DNA from: Pyricularia pennisetigena | Taxonomy: Eukaryota > Ascomycota > Sordariomycetes > Magnaporthales > Pyriculariaceae | Reading direction: 5' to 3' | DNA length: 64,000 nucleotides | Assembly (NCBI RefSeq): GCF_004337985.1 | Contig: NC_043741.1 | Location: 3,472,953-3,536,952 of the forward strand | Shown: positions 23,333 through 35,020 of the stretch, in pieces | Position numbering within the stretch: position 1 is the stretch's first letter | Layout of the letters: each line of letters begins with the position of its first letter | Translations under genes and position numbers: made by a program | Notes under the pieces: model-generated | The model's input: only the letters and a program-made list of their open reading frames with translations | Database searches by the model: none | Told to the model about the DNA's origin: nothing

Positions 23333-23845
23333 TTAGCCGCAGCAGAAGCGAAGAAAAGACCTAAGGGCTTTGGGGTAATCCGGGTTCGGGAAGAACTGCT
23401 CGGGGTCGTGGTGCGGCGACGCTATATACCATCCCTTAATCTTCTTCCAAGGTATGGGATTTTTGGCTGCCATATCCTTCGCTGAATAGTCAATGGGATC
23501 ATTGATTGTCGTACCGCGAGCTATTGCTGTTTGTTGCATATAGTCGTAGAGCCGATCCATGACTTTGTTATCTCTCTTGTCGATACCATAAACGTAATAC
23601 GTGCTACCTGGATGTTGTTCTTTATAATATCGGACAAGTTTGCTAGTGGAAAAGTGCAGCCTAATCTCTATGTCTCCCCTTGGGTCGGAGGAAACAGCCT
23701 TAGGGGTTAAGCCACCATGGATATTCAGATCATCTGGACGAAGATCAGTACCAAGTCCGAAGATCCAAGACGAATCGGTTGCCGTAACGTTATTTAAGAA
23801 TGAAAAGGCCAAAAGAGAGCCAAAGACGAAAGGGTCTCTAAGCAT
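23333..23845 (-). CDS. Small secreted protein resembling enterotoxin-A-type ADP-ribosyltransferases
   Basis: A single exon of 170 residues starting at ATG 23845. Residues 1 to about 23 look like a signal peptide, giving a mature protein of about 147 residues. The remainder has the layout of the heat-labile-enterotoxin A-chain fold common in fungal pathogens: an R-P-D-D stretch followed by HGGL (36-46), an STS motif at 66-68, the strand STYYVYGID (81-89), and IPWKKIKGWY (131-140). In active family members the first strand carries an Arg and an E-x-E pair precedes the I-P-x-x-I-x-G-W-Y strand. Here the first strand reads Ile-Phe-Gly-Leu without the expected Arg, and the E-x-E position shows only one acidic residue (Asp124). 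Catalysis is therefore doubtful. It may be a non-enzymatic effector-like protein or a decaying copy. The assignment rests on motif spacing, not a search. Confidence 0.5.
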   Translation of the reverse strand: MLRDPFVFGSLLAFSFLNNVTATDSSWIFGLGTDLRPDDLNIHGGLTPKAVSSDPRGDIEIRLHFSTSKLVRYYKEQHPGSTYYVYGIDKRDNKVMDRLYDYMQQTAIARGTTINDPIDYSAKDMAAKNPIPWKKIKGWYIASPHHDPEQFFPNPDYPKALRSFLRFCCG

Positions 23846-25224
23846 CTCAAAAAGATTCAGCTGCTAAGAAATGATAAAGCGGTGCGATGAATGCTGAATT
23901 TGCAAATGTGTGGTGATTAAGAAAACAAGAATACATGTTATTAGTGAAGAGAATTTCAGTTTGTTTATCAAGTTTCCAACTATTTCTGATTTAGCATATT
24001 TTTTCCAACCGAATGACAAAGGTAGAGCAAGTCCTAATGTTGTAAATTCGGAATCTTCGGCTTTTTGTCCATTTGTTAATTTCATTATATATTACTATTA
24101 TTATGTTCCCTTCATTATATCCCCTTCATTATGCCTATCCTTTCCAGTTACTCCGCGAAATACACCGGCATCGCCGACACCAGGTGCTTTGAGGTCGAAA
24201 ATAATAAATAAAATTCAATGCAATATGTGAAATGATGCCTGTGCAACTTGCCAAGGCGTTGATTAACCTGCTCGTGGCAAAGACGCGACGGCATTTGCGC
24301 TTTGCTTACGTTCACCCCCCGAATCGTCATGTCGTCTGGAGATGGGAAGAACTGCACGATGTGGGGGCAAAATGTGCGTACCTCTCTAGACTACTGTAGG
24401 TGTAGTAAATAGGTAAGTACTACCGATGACAAGCTTTCAGACGCCAGATTTACAAAGAAGAATTGTGGCAACCCCCTGTGCCTTGGCAGACTCAGATTCG
24501 TTTCGTGGCGCCGACTACGCATGCGCAAGGTAGTTATGAACCGCAGTCTAAAAGCAGCTTTGTTATTCTCTCCCGTCACTCAAACCGACTATCATCTCAT
24601 CTCACAGGGCCCCTTACATTGTGGTTTCAATTTTCAATTGGCCTGCCGGTGGGTTGTTCTTGTTTGCCTGGGGGTGGGTGGCGCGGGGAATTCCCCCGAA
24701 CCACTTGACAAAACCAATGACGTCGCTGCTGCTTCGTCCAGAACCAGAGGCCTCACGCCTTTCGCTCCACATAACGGCCGTCTTTAAGCGCCCGGGGGCC
24801 GCCAGCTTCGCGACCAAAATATGCTGTTGGCAGTACGAGTTATGTCTTTTGTCCTATATTTGGCATACAAATCCATAATATTTTAAATTTGACCGGGTCT
24901 CAGTGGATGGGTTGCTTCTTTGTCTGCCCTTCTCGTACTGCACAAGTCTAGGATCGCTTTGATCGCTTTGACCGATCAAACTTGCGACATTCTTGAGCCC
25001 CTCCCCTCTTTCTTTTTATCCCCCCTCTCAATTTGGCGCACGACCGGGAGGTCCCCCTACTACTCACATCACTACCACCTGTGCAACGCTCCACCAAACC
25101 TTGGTTTACTCAGACCAGGTATAGGCGCAGGCAGGCAGACAACCAAACACCACGAGTCGAGTGACCAGCGCTAGCAGCAAGCACCAAACAGATCATCTTG
25201 ACCTAGCTTTGGCTGTAGATCATA
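23846..25224. promoter_or_regulatory. Intergenic region upstream of the ART-like and spartin-like genes
   Basis: 1.4 kb between divergent genes. The part nearest the ART-like gene (23846-24230) is clearly AT-rich and contains a duplicated CCCTTCATTAT (24108-24118 and 24122-24132). The part near the spartin-like gene is richer in C and T. No gene is recognised. Confidence 0.45.
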
Positions 25225-26974
25225 ATGGCGTCAAACGTAAGTGCAGCCATCGACATGTTGTGCCAGCAATCTAGTTACATCATGCCTGCCAGCAAACTCA
25301 TATACTTACGTTACTGGCACCATCCCAGGAGCCAAAGCTACTGTACGCCATAGATGGCATCTCGGCGTACCACATCACAAATGGGAGCGAGGAGACCCTC
25401 ACGCCTGCCGGGCCACAGACCCTTTCCCTCCTTATGGTTCCGACCTCGTCCCCGTTCGCCGATCGTTCCGTTGATCCCAAGTCCGGCAAATCTGAAGAGG
25501 ACTTTTACCTGCACCTCCACCTACCACCTGAGCTGGACCTCCCCCTGCCTGCGACTACTCAGATATATCACCAACCTCCCCGAAGCTACCTCATTCCACG
25601 CTGGGATCTTGGGCGTGACAGCGGTGCCTTTACCCGCATAGAGTTTCCCGAGCTCGGGAGCCGGGAGCACATACAGGAGGATGTAGACACGTTCGAGACA
25701 ATATTGGCACAATGCACAGCCTTCCTGGAGAGGGCGCCACCGCCCAAGCTGGGCGTATCTTCTTCTTCCAAGGGTGAAAAGTCTGGCTTTGGTAATGAGA
25801 AGGCAGGCCCCAGGTCTATGGAAACCGGTGTGGCAGGGCCCTCTTCCAAGTCCAAGGCTACCCTTTCTCAGGACCCGCCCCCATACAACCCGAACGACTT
25901 CCAGCCAGGGGAGGCATACGCACGCGGCAGCCATAGCAAGCAGCAAACGGGCCAGATTGTCCTTATTGATGAGGAGGATGGCAGTGTCATAGGAGAGCTG
26001 GGGGAGGGAATGACAGTCATTGAGCATCAGGCTCTGAAGCCGGGCTCCAAAGGTGAGAAACACTTGCCGAGCTTTTCATGNNGGATTCATGCTAACAGGA
26101 GTGTTATTTTGCCATTGCGGTAGAGCCCGTCGAGATCACACTTCCAACCGATTCAACCCAGAACATATCTGTTGCCCCGGCTTCCAAGGAGTCTGTCGAG
26201 ATGCTCATGCATCCTGCTTACCAAAAATCCTTCCTGGTATCCAATGCATCCATGGCTTCCCGGTTCATCGTCGGCACCTCAGACAAGGTATCAAGTCTGC
26301 TGCAGTCGGGAGCGACTGCCATCACCGCCAAGAGCAAGCCGGCCGGTAAGCCCATGACATTCAAGCCAGCGACCCACGACCGAATCCGGCGCATCAATAC
26401 TTTCACGGGAGGAGCAGTTGGCCTCTCCGCCAAGACGGTAGGGCAAATCGGCAAGGTCGCACAAAACGTGGGTGCAACCCTCGCGCGCAAGGGACACAAG
26501 GGTGGCGGTAAGGGCTTTGACAAGGACGGTAACCCCATCGATGGCTACAAGCCTGGCTTGTTGAACAAGAGCTTGATGGCATTCTCGACCGTGGCCGATG
26601 GCATCGAGCAGGCGGGCAAGACGCTGCTGACGTCGACCTCGAATGCCGCCACGACCGTGGTAGAACACAAGTGGGGTCCCGAGGCCGGCGAGGTGTCGCG
26701 TAACCTTGGCTCCGGTGTCAAGAACGTAGGTCTGGTCTACATCGATGTCACCGGAGTGTCGAGGCGTGCCCTTGTGAAGAACGTGGCCAAGGGCATGATC
26801 GTGGGTAAAGCACCAAATGGAAGTGACGTTGTGGTAGGTGCTGGAGATGGCGGTGTGGTCCCAGTGCCACCCGAGAAGAGACTCAAGGAGGGCGAGGGGA
26901 AAGGTAGCTCTAGTTCGGCAAGCTCAATCAAGGGCTATTCGGATGATAAGAAGGGGGCTATTGAGTACAAGTGA
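25225..26974 (+). CDS. Spartin-like protein with senescence domain
   Basis: Three exons encode 528 residues: a 12-nt first exon (25225-25236, M-A-S-N), 25329-26052 and 26124-26974. The N-terminal part (PKLLYAIDGISAYHI, then long strands with LHLHLPPELDLP) is followed by a Ser/Lys/Pro-rich linker. The C-terminal part is the senescence/spartin domain: SRFIVGTSDKVSSLLQSGA, TGGAVGLSAKTVGQIGKVAQNVG, a Gly/Lys-rich loop, and VEHKWGPEAGEVSRNLGSGVKNVGLVYIDVTGVSRRAL. Such domains associate with lipid droplets and endosomal membranes in the animal homologue; the fungal role is not established. The microexon is supported by GTAAGT after ATGGCGTCAAAC and by the frame joining at E-P-K. Intron 2 contains two undetermined bases (26081-26082) and a GCTAAC branch site. 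Confidence 0.8.
26081..26082. other. Two ambiguous bases (NN)
   Basis: The only undetermined bases in the window, inside intron 2 of the spartin-like gene. They do not touch coding sequence under the model given. Confidence 0.99.
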
Positions 26975-27910
26975 GCGAGCTCAGCGAGCTCATTCGACTC
27001 ATCATGGCGGAAAATAGCCCAGGTTTAGGCTTTTTTTTCACTCGTCGCGCGTTGTCATGGCTTTGTGCAATTTGGGAATATGGACCAGCATTCTGGCAGC
27101 GATGGAATATGTTATTTATGATGGGATTCTGGATCTGATGATTTGTAGGTATTACAGAATTTGATATCAGAGATGCAGTAATTAATGAGCAAGATGAACG
27201 CTGGTGGCGTTGAATCATTAATTTGCTGTACGCTTTTACTATGCAAACACATACAAAACAAATAATCCTGGTTGCGTGTGATGATTAGCATGAGATTCCT
27301 ATTGGCAAGTACGATACAATGATGTTACATCTTATGGTCGCTGGAACAGGCTTTCCAGCCCCTTCGGTGGGTTACCTTCCGCGAGGTACCGTGAACATAA
27401 CATATTTGCGGTTATCCGCCCATACAAAAAAAAAAAAAAAGATGCATGCGACAGTTGTTTTCCCATCATCATCGTAGATCGTTCTTCTGACCATTATATA
27501 CGGTGCCCAGCTTGCTGTGTGATTTTTGTTTCCTGTATCGACACTCTAGCCCAACCCAAGGCTCCAGCTCAGACAGAAACCGTTGGAACGAAAAACCACC
27601 GCCTTGGCGCTCCAAAAGCATTCTCATGTGTCGATATGAGCTGCTTGGCAGTGCAATCATCATTCTCTCTGAGATGAAACTTTGTCTTGGAGGTTCGGAT
27701 GCACAAGCAATTGAGAGTCGGTACGAAAGAAACAATTGATTTTTATCTTTATGGCTCCATTTCTTGTCGCCACTCCCCACACCTTCTCGATTAAAGCGGC
27801 ATCTCCGCGTCGTGCACCCGCACTGACATCAGCATCGCGTCGCGCCTAACCCGGAATAGTAGCAGTGGCAGCACCGACAACGGCGACGGTCGCAAACTCA
27901 CCCCGCGACA
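26975..27910. other. Intergenic region between spartin-like and GCP4 genes
   Basis: 0.94 kb with an A15 run at 27426-27440. A minus-strand frame at 27469-27780 has no ATG at its head and no domain, so it was not called. The final 100 bp before 27911 are C/G-rich, as expected for the GCP4 leader. Confidence 0.5.
27426..27440 (+). repeat. A15 mononucleotide run
   Basis: Fifteen consecutive A upstream of GCP4, possibly a poly(dA:dT) promoter element. Confidence 0.8.
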
Positions 27911-30437
27911 ATGCTCCATGAAGTCCTCCTCTCCCTCGCCGGCCATCCGTCCCCGCTCCTGCGGTCCGATCCCTCAGCCGCCAATGCGGATAAGCACCCC
28001 GCCGCAGGCGATGCGACGACCACCTCCGCTGTCTTCACGCCGCCAGAGCGGGAGCTCCTAGCATCCGTGTCGCACCTCAGCGGCCTGCACATCAAGCTGC
28101 GGAGCCACACGGCCCAGATTGCCGTTTCGCACCCTTCGACCATATGCCGTGCCGTTGCCGCCTCGATCAGCTCTGTCCATCTCGCCGCATTCCAGCGCAA
28201 GGTCCTCGAGGTTGAGGATTCAGTGCTGCGGCGAGATGCCTCGCTCGTCGGGGCTTACAACATCGTGCCTTTGACCGCCGTGGTCGGTGAATTCTCGGAC
28301 TGGACGAGACGCATGGAGTGGCTGTGGGAGATTGTCAAGTTTATGCTCTCGGCAAGCACGGAAACAAAGGTTGGAAAGCAGCGTGGCGCGGCGGCAGGGA
28401 CCGCAGCATCCCCCGTGCCATCTCCATGTACCGGCGCCAGCATCATGGACAAGCTGCGTGGTGAGCTGCAGACTGGCTACTTGGACATCGAGACCACCGC
28501 CGCGAGCTTGGTAGCGGTTGCTGAGACCGCCTGGCTGAAGCAGGTCTCCGCATGGATTTTGTACGGTCGGCTTCCAACCTTTGGCAGTGGGGATTTCTTT
28601 GTGCAGAGGGCCTCGGAGGAAAGCGAAGAGGTTAGTCAATATTTGGTTGATGTGCCTGGCATGAAGATATATCTTTTGGATTCTAAAAGAAGAAATATCA
28701 ATGTTACAGGACTTCGTTTGCGAACACTCCTTACTCCCCTCGTTTGTCACGCCATCAACTGCATCCTCGATGCTATTTATTGGCCTATCGTTGAATCAGA
28801 TTCGGGCAAAAAGAATGGATTCCTCTGGTCTAAGCTTGCACGACACTCATCAACTGTCATCGCAGCTTTCCGAACTCTCCAAACTCCAATTTCCTCTAGA
28901 CAGTGCTGCTCTTTCACGGACCATCACTGGCATAAGACTGTTTCTGTCCAAGAATATTCTCCTAAAATTCCTGCCACTGGCCAAAGTTCTTGAGATCCTA
29001 CAGCTGCTGAGAGACTTCTTCCTGCTCGCCCGAGGCGAGTTTGCCATGGCCTTGTCACAGCAAGCGGACGAGAAGTTGCGCAGCCGATGGCGCAAAACAG
29101 ACAACCTCAACCATGCTTATGGAAAGCAGGATGGCCTAGGAAACGCTATGCTCAAAGAGGGCGAGGTAATGCAGATACTTGCGCGCACGTGGACGGCTTT
29201 GGGTTCCTTGCAGGGCCAGCACGCCGAAGAAGACGAGGGGCTTGAGTTGGCAAGGGACATCATGCGCCTCACGCTGGCAAAAACGAGGCCATCGACACCA
29301 GCTACACCCCATGCCACACCAGCCGCGACTGAATATCCCTACGGAATATCCAGTACACCTTTTCGCAACCTCCTTCTCTCCGTGCCAGCCGTGCTCACAT
29401 TACACATCCCCTCTCCTCTCGATCTTTTTCTGAGCCAATCAGACCTCCAAACTTATACCCTGATCAACTCTTATCTCCTCTCGATACGGCGAGCACATCT
29501 GAGGCTCACGGATCTGTGGAAGATCTCGGCCCTCAGGAGACATTGGCCACCGCCCCCGCGGCCACCCCAGGCAAGCAGAGGCGCTGGTCGCGCGAGAACG
29601 CAGCTACTCCGGACTCGACACAACGAGCGGTCGAATGCGTTGCGCAGCGCATGGGCCAACACCAGCGCTGCCATATTCTTCTTGGCTGAAACAGAGGCGT
29701 ACCTGCAGACTGAGGTGGTGGCAGGGCTGTGGGAGGGTTTCCAAAACTGGCTGCTCACTGGCAGCGACAGAGTGCATCAGGACGATGGCAAAGTTGGTAG
29801 GCACAACCGGCAACCTTCGCTCAAAAGCTCAGCCCAAGACGAAATGGACGTGGATGCCGACGAGCAGCAAGAAGATGATATCTGGCTCGCTTCTGCATCG
29901 GACGAAAATAACGCGGCGACAGGTGACATACCGCAGCGCCGACCACACGACCCGCAGACTTTGGCCACCGCACACCGACTGTACCTGCGAATCCTGGCCA
30001 GGCGCATCCTCCTGGTAAACCAGTCCTTCACAGACGTGCTATACGAGCTCCTAGTCAACGTCGACCACCTCGTTGCGCTGGTCCACCGCCTGAACGGGGT
30101 GTGGACGTCTGTGGACCTCGAGGTGGACTCTGGCGTGGTCGATGCATTCGTCGATCTCGAACGTGAAGAAGCAGACATCCGCAACGAGATCATTGCCGTT
30201 GAGGGGCGCGTCAGGACCGGCGTCGAGGCATGCATCGGGGAGTTGAGGGACGCAGAGGCTCTCCACGACGGTGACGGCGACGTCGATGACGTGGCACTCA
30301 TGGAGCTGGGGGAGTACGTCCCGCGCCGGGTCGGCGGGGTGGACAGGCTGTTGATGAAGCTTGATTTTGGCACATGGTTCCGGACCGGACGTGATGTCGC
30401 TCAGGCTTCTGACGAAGACGAAGAGATGGAATCATAA
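27911..30437 (+). CDS. Gamma-tubulin complex component GCP4
   Basis: Two exons, 27911-28630 and 28710-30437, join in phase 0 as E-E-D-F-V and give 815 residues. The start MLHEVLLSLAGHPSPLL is the characteristic GCP4 N terminus, and the GCP N-terminal and C-terminal (gamma-tubulin-binding) domains follow. Helices such as LEILQLLRDFFLLARGEFAMAL and LRRAHLRLTDLWKISALRRHW-type segments are recognisable. GCP4 is a core member of the gamma-tubulin ring complex at spindle pole bodies, where microtubules are nucleated; in fungi it is often dispensable. Fungus-specific inserts rich in Ala/Pro/Thr and Asp/Glu lengthen the protein compared with the human one. An ORF running through the intron to 28993 is a read-through product. 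Confidence 0.88.
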
Positions 30438-30865
30438 AGGGGCTTTTCTTATTGCTGGAGCTATGAAATCGTGGTAGGTCGAAAGCTTCTGATGCCAAGA
30501 CACATGATTTTACAGGGATTGGGATTGAGTCTGGACAATGTTCAGTGGGAATCAAACGCCTATATTATGCTATTCGCTGGGACATGTCGTTACGAGATAA
30601 TGAAAGGGGAAAGAAAACAAAAAGAAGAAAAAAAAATACTACTTATGCGAGTAAACCCCTGGGAGCTAGCAAGATCCATGTCAGGATTGTCCCGATAGTC
30701 CCGTTCACGGCCAATGTTAAGACAGAAATTGACTGTGCGACAAGACTAAAAATCGTGCCACTGTTCGATGTGTCGCCGCCGCATAGAAACGATACTGTGA
30801 CGTCCAAGTTGGGACGAATCTGAAGGTTGACCACTCCAAAACCCCACCTCGATTCCGTGGGGGGA
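30438..30865. other. Convergent 3' region
   Basis: 428 bp between GCP4 and the 2EXR-like gene. A-rich near 30600-30640; nothing else recognised. Confidence 0.5.
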
Positions 30866-30989
30866 TCAGGGGGCCAGAAAGTCTGTGATGGAGCCGGGAA
30901 CTAGTTGGGGATCGGTCACTCTGCCTAACGTCGCAACTAAAGTTTTGAAATGTAGCACAATACGGTCAGCCGCCAAGAGTCTTTGTAAC

Positions 30990-31030
<41 letters not shown>

Positions 31031-32359
31031 ATATATATAGCCCAAATCGGGAAGAAGGGATGGAAGGGTAACAAGAAGAAAGAAAAAAAATAACGAACCA
31101 GGGTTGCGACCAGAAGGGTCCAAGAGATAGACCCAATCACGTCTGATCTCCCAGTACTCTACCGTGATGACGGGCGGCGACCAGACCTGCGAGTGGTTGG
31201 CCCTGAACCAGTCGAGCTTGTGGAGCAGGCGTTTGTACCAGTAGCGCTCGCCGCTTTCAATGTCCCAGAGGCGGAGGTTGTGGGTCTGGAACAGCTTGAG
31301 GATGACGCGGAGGGACAGCAGCCTGCTCGAGGCGGCGAGCACGTCGAGCAGGTCCTCGGCCAGGCCCGTCCAGATCCAGGCGCTGCCGTGGCGGCCGCGG
31401 CCGAGGTCGATGCGCAGGTCGATGTGTCGCAGGTTCTGCAGCGTCGCGCGCCCGATGAAGCTGGACACGCGCATCGGGCCGGCCGCGCCGGGGACCCAGG
31501 GCGGAATGCGGTCGACGGTCAGGGTGCGCGTCCGGAAGATGGATAGGCACTCGTCCGTGATGGCGCGTGACACGAGGAGGATGCTTGGTGTCCTCAGGTT
31601 GGCCCTGTACGTGGGGAAGGGCTCGTCATTTCGTCGGTCCGTCTTGTCGTCGCTGCTGCTACCACTGACGCCGCATCTCCGCTGCGATTGGCGAGAAAGG
31701 TATGCCCGTATCTGTTTGTAGTACTCGGCATACAGCTCGTGCGAGGTCGGCAGCTGGATCATGTACTCGTAGATCTGGTTGCGAAGCTCAGAGGGAAAAT
31801 TGAACCAGGAATTCGGCGCATCCCATCTGGAGCGGTGAGAAATGCTTCCTGATGCCGCATCGTCCAAGACCATTTGATGCTCCGAGTCCTCCCAGTCCGT
31901 CTGTCGCTGGACTGAACCAGGGCCTCTAGTCAGGCTCTCGGTAACTGCTTGGTTTGCGCATCCTGGTGCACCCAGGATCCGGACCAAAGGGAAGCGAGGC
32001 AGGTTGGTGATGGCAGGATGGGTATGCTGTCGGCGGCATTCTTTGCGCACTCGAGACACCGTATGGAGAGCACCCGAGGTCGCAATCCGGGATCCTACGG
32101 CCGGCAAATGACGGAGGTGTGGCTGATGACTACGGCCTGCGCTGCAGTGCCGATCGAGGCTGGTATCATTGGTACGTGGGATGGCGGGAGGCCCAGGGGT
32201 GACTTTGGAAGCAGATATGTCCACGTCTGGTGAAGTCAAGGTTGAAAAGTTGGCTGGTGTGTATATTTCTAAGCTTTCATCTTGGCAGATTAGATCGCTG
32301 TCGCTGGTGGAACGATGGTCATCTTGTGAAGGAACCCAAGGGGGGTGTATCGCCGACAT
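30866..32359 (-). CDS. Fungal 2EXR/F-box-like protein of unknown function
   Basis: From ATG 32359 a long frame shows a disordered N-terminal 170 residues and then the start of a fungal 2EXR or F-box-like module (FNFPSELRNQIYEYMIQL). It continues with ILLVSRAITDECLSIFRTRTL, LRHIDLRIDLG and a WIWTGLAEDLLDVLAASSRLLSL-type region, a layout common in large ascomycete families. The uninterrupted frame runs through a T37 run (poly-Lys in this direction), which is implausible. A GT-AG intron at 31098-30937 with a GCTGAC branch site removes it and rejoins the same frame, giving exons 32359-31099 and 30936-30866 and 443 residues. No function can be given beyond a possible protein-interaction role. The intron is inferred. 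Confidence 0.6.
30992..31028 (+). repeat. T37 mononucleotide run
   Basis: The longest homopolymer in the window. It lies inside the proposed intron of the 2EXR-like gene, where on the coding strand it is poly(A). Confidence 0.9.
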
Positions 32360-32965
32360 ATCCCCTCATTGGGTTTTCTGTGGCGGGCTGCTTCGAGGAA
32401 GGGCAGCGCGACCCCAGGATAGCACCTGCAGTAACAAATTTGTAAAAATTTCTTTCTTTTTGGTGCAGAGTACCTGTAGCTAGAAGAGCCAGGACATATG
32501 CATCAACGACGTGGCATTTGTGCGGTTGGAATTATGATGTTTTTCTGCGAGCAAGCTAGGTAAGGTAATGCAGGGAAGGTACCTCGGTCTAGGAAGTTAT
32601 TTGTTTTGGGTGTGATGGGTTGGGTTATCTGTCGTGGGTGCCACCTCTGACAGAACGCACACCAAAGCCGAGAATAATAACAGGATCTACGGTTAACAGC
32701 TTTGCCGAGAGCTGGATTGTGGGCTTGCAAAGTACGTCGCAAAAAGTGAAAAGAAGCAAAGGGCATGCCCTGGTGATACTAAGCCTTGGTGTCTAGACCT
32801 ACGTAGAACGAATCCATGCATCCCCAAAACAAGATCTAAGGACTGGTGGCATATTTTGTATCCAAACGAAACCTGGTTAAATTGTAAGTAAGGCGAACAT
32901 GAACGCTGTTTGCTATACCTATAAAGCATCTTCGCAGTAGTACAATCAAGATGATCAGCATGTGG

Positions 32966-32985
32966 GGCTGGCTGGCTGGCTGGCT
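32966..32985 (+). repeat. GGCT tetranucleotide run (five copies)
   Basis: Five tandem GGCT units in intergenic DNA. Confidence 0.8.
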
Positions 32986-33932
32986 GCTGGATACCTGATG
33001 CGCACATCGTGGAGCGAGATGCAAACATGCAATCATCCAGAAAGCAAGCACCCGCGCAGACCTCTCAAACGCGCGTGGGACAAACATGACCTTGCCGCAT
33101 TGTTATTGGCGCTGACATTCTGCGCAGGCCGCCCCCCTCTGTCTCGTTTATCAATCCCACCCTTAAGGGCTCTTGCTCCTGGGAACACAAGCACGAGCCA
33201 ATCTTAAACTGGTGACTGAAGCCCCAGGTATGGCATTTAGACGAATCCTGCAATAGGAAGTTGACCCGGCCTGCGCTAAGGTCACATCAGGCAGCCAAGC
33301 AGCTCTATTTTGGCAAGCGAGTGGAGGGGAAGGAAAAAAAAAAGAAGAAGAATAAAAGAAAAGAAAAGATCAAAAAGCAAGAGAAGAACAGAGGACAGCA
33401 TGACTATGATTGCACAAGCGTAAAAACAATTCACTCAGTGTGGAGACCAAGGCCTTTCGATTGAAGATCCATCTGTGTTGTCGGTTCTCACTGACATAAA
33501 GTCAGTCATAGGCTGGTGGCAATGCAAATTGGCTAGAAACATTTGTGGCCCTAGAAAATCTGGTTCCTGGCCATCATTTTGGTTTTCTCCCTTGGGATTA
33601 AACCCCCCCAGGAAATTAACCCATGTAAATCTGCGAACGTCTTGTAACGACCGGCATAAAAGGGGTGGCCTGATAGTCTGTCTGGCCCAATAGCTATCGA
33701 ACACGGTGCCTTCGCAAGGAACCAATTTTCGCACGATGAGGCACCGTCGATGTTAAGGCGATAAGTAGACAAAACAAAACGGCCGCAGCAAGTACTTGCT
33801 TACATTTAGACTTCGGGTGGTAATCCAGTATTTTCTCTAGGCTCCCTCGAATGGTACCTCGAGCTATTCGATTTCAAACATCCCAAACAAGGTTGGGCTG
33901 AGGTGTGTTTTTCTGAGGGAGAGAGGCTAAAT

Positions 33933-33980
33933 AGAGAGAGAGAAAGAGAGAGAGGGAGAGAGAGAGAGAGAGAGAGAGGG
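33933..33980 (+). repeat. AG dinucleotide microsatellite, imperfect
   Basis: About 48 bp of AG repeats with a few A and G interruptions, followed by an A-rich run. Confidence 0.85.
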
Positions 33981-34997
33981 AATAAAAAAAAGTTTGGCGG
34001 TACCTGTGTCGTCGCATTTTTAGTGACTTTAGGTGTGGTTGCCCAGTTCTGGAGAAGCTGACGTACTAAGTAATACATAATATACGTAGTACGGAGAGTA
34101 CTTTGTAGGTAATTCGATACCATATATTGATATGAACTATAACCAAGATATTTTGACTTGTGTTTGACTTGCAGAAACATTACTCGTTAGACCTTTGACT
34201 TTGTTCTTGTTATGTGATCCTTGTATATGACACCATATGGTCCCAGAAAACAGGCATCCATAGGAGAGTGCAGCTGGAGTTCAGTCAAACAAACGATGTA
34301 CAAGTAATGTGAAATTTCAGGCTCGGCGGGCGGTGTTGAGCATGCATCCGATTTGATAACCCCCCCATAAAACCCTGGATCCAACAATAAGATTTATTTC
34401 CCGTTTATGAGAAAACCATTAGCTGTGTTTTTCGGTGGAAAACACGTTAATTGCCATGTTAACCTGGGTATCTTCGCCAATATGGAAAAGATGGAAAAAT
34501 CCGATTGATTTATGAAGCTACTTTACCAGGAGGCATCTGCAACTGCAATTTTATGGTGGGTAGGCACCTCGGTACCCAACTGAGGTACCCAATGAGCCCC
34601 CCTTTTGGCCCATGCTAGCCGGCCATCCTTGGCTATTATGGTACAGCAGCGTACAGTAACTTACCTCTAGCTAGGTTGGGGACGAGGTGGCGCGTGCGTT
34701 TACACTTGCCTGTTTGCCCTCCCAGCACAGGGATACGAAAAAAAAAGCCCCTCCCGCTTGCCGCTGGATGAGTGAAAGATTGTCTGTCCGCACCACACGC
34801 ACGCACGTCCACACCCACGCCCTTCCCTCTCCTCGCTGTACACCACCAGGCCTGGCAATCCACATGTTTTCCACTCCATACACCTCCTCCACATCCTTGT
34901 ATCTACACGCCTCTGGTCGTCCGTCAACAGCGAGGGTCGAGACCCAAGGTTTGATCGATCGAGGTCATAGAGCGTTCCTTTGTTTGCATATTCTGGC

Positions 34998-35020
34998 GAT
35001 TGATTGATTGATTGATTGAT
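34998..35020 (+). repeat. GATT tetranucleotide run
   Basis: Five GATT units plus GAT, 45 bp upstream of the start codon at 35066, so probably in the 5' leader of the Q-rich gene. Confidence 0.85.

Noticed and set aside
27469..27780. Minus-strand frame of 103 codons upstream of GCP4
   Set aside because: Its first codon is GTG, no domain is recognised, and it lies where a promoter is expected.
30937..31098. Poly-lysine segment in the 2EXR-like protein
   Set aside because: Produced only by reading a T37 run through a segment with good splice sites.
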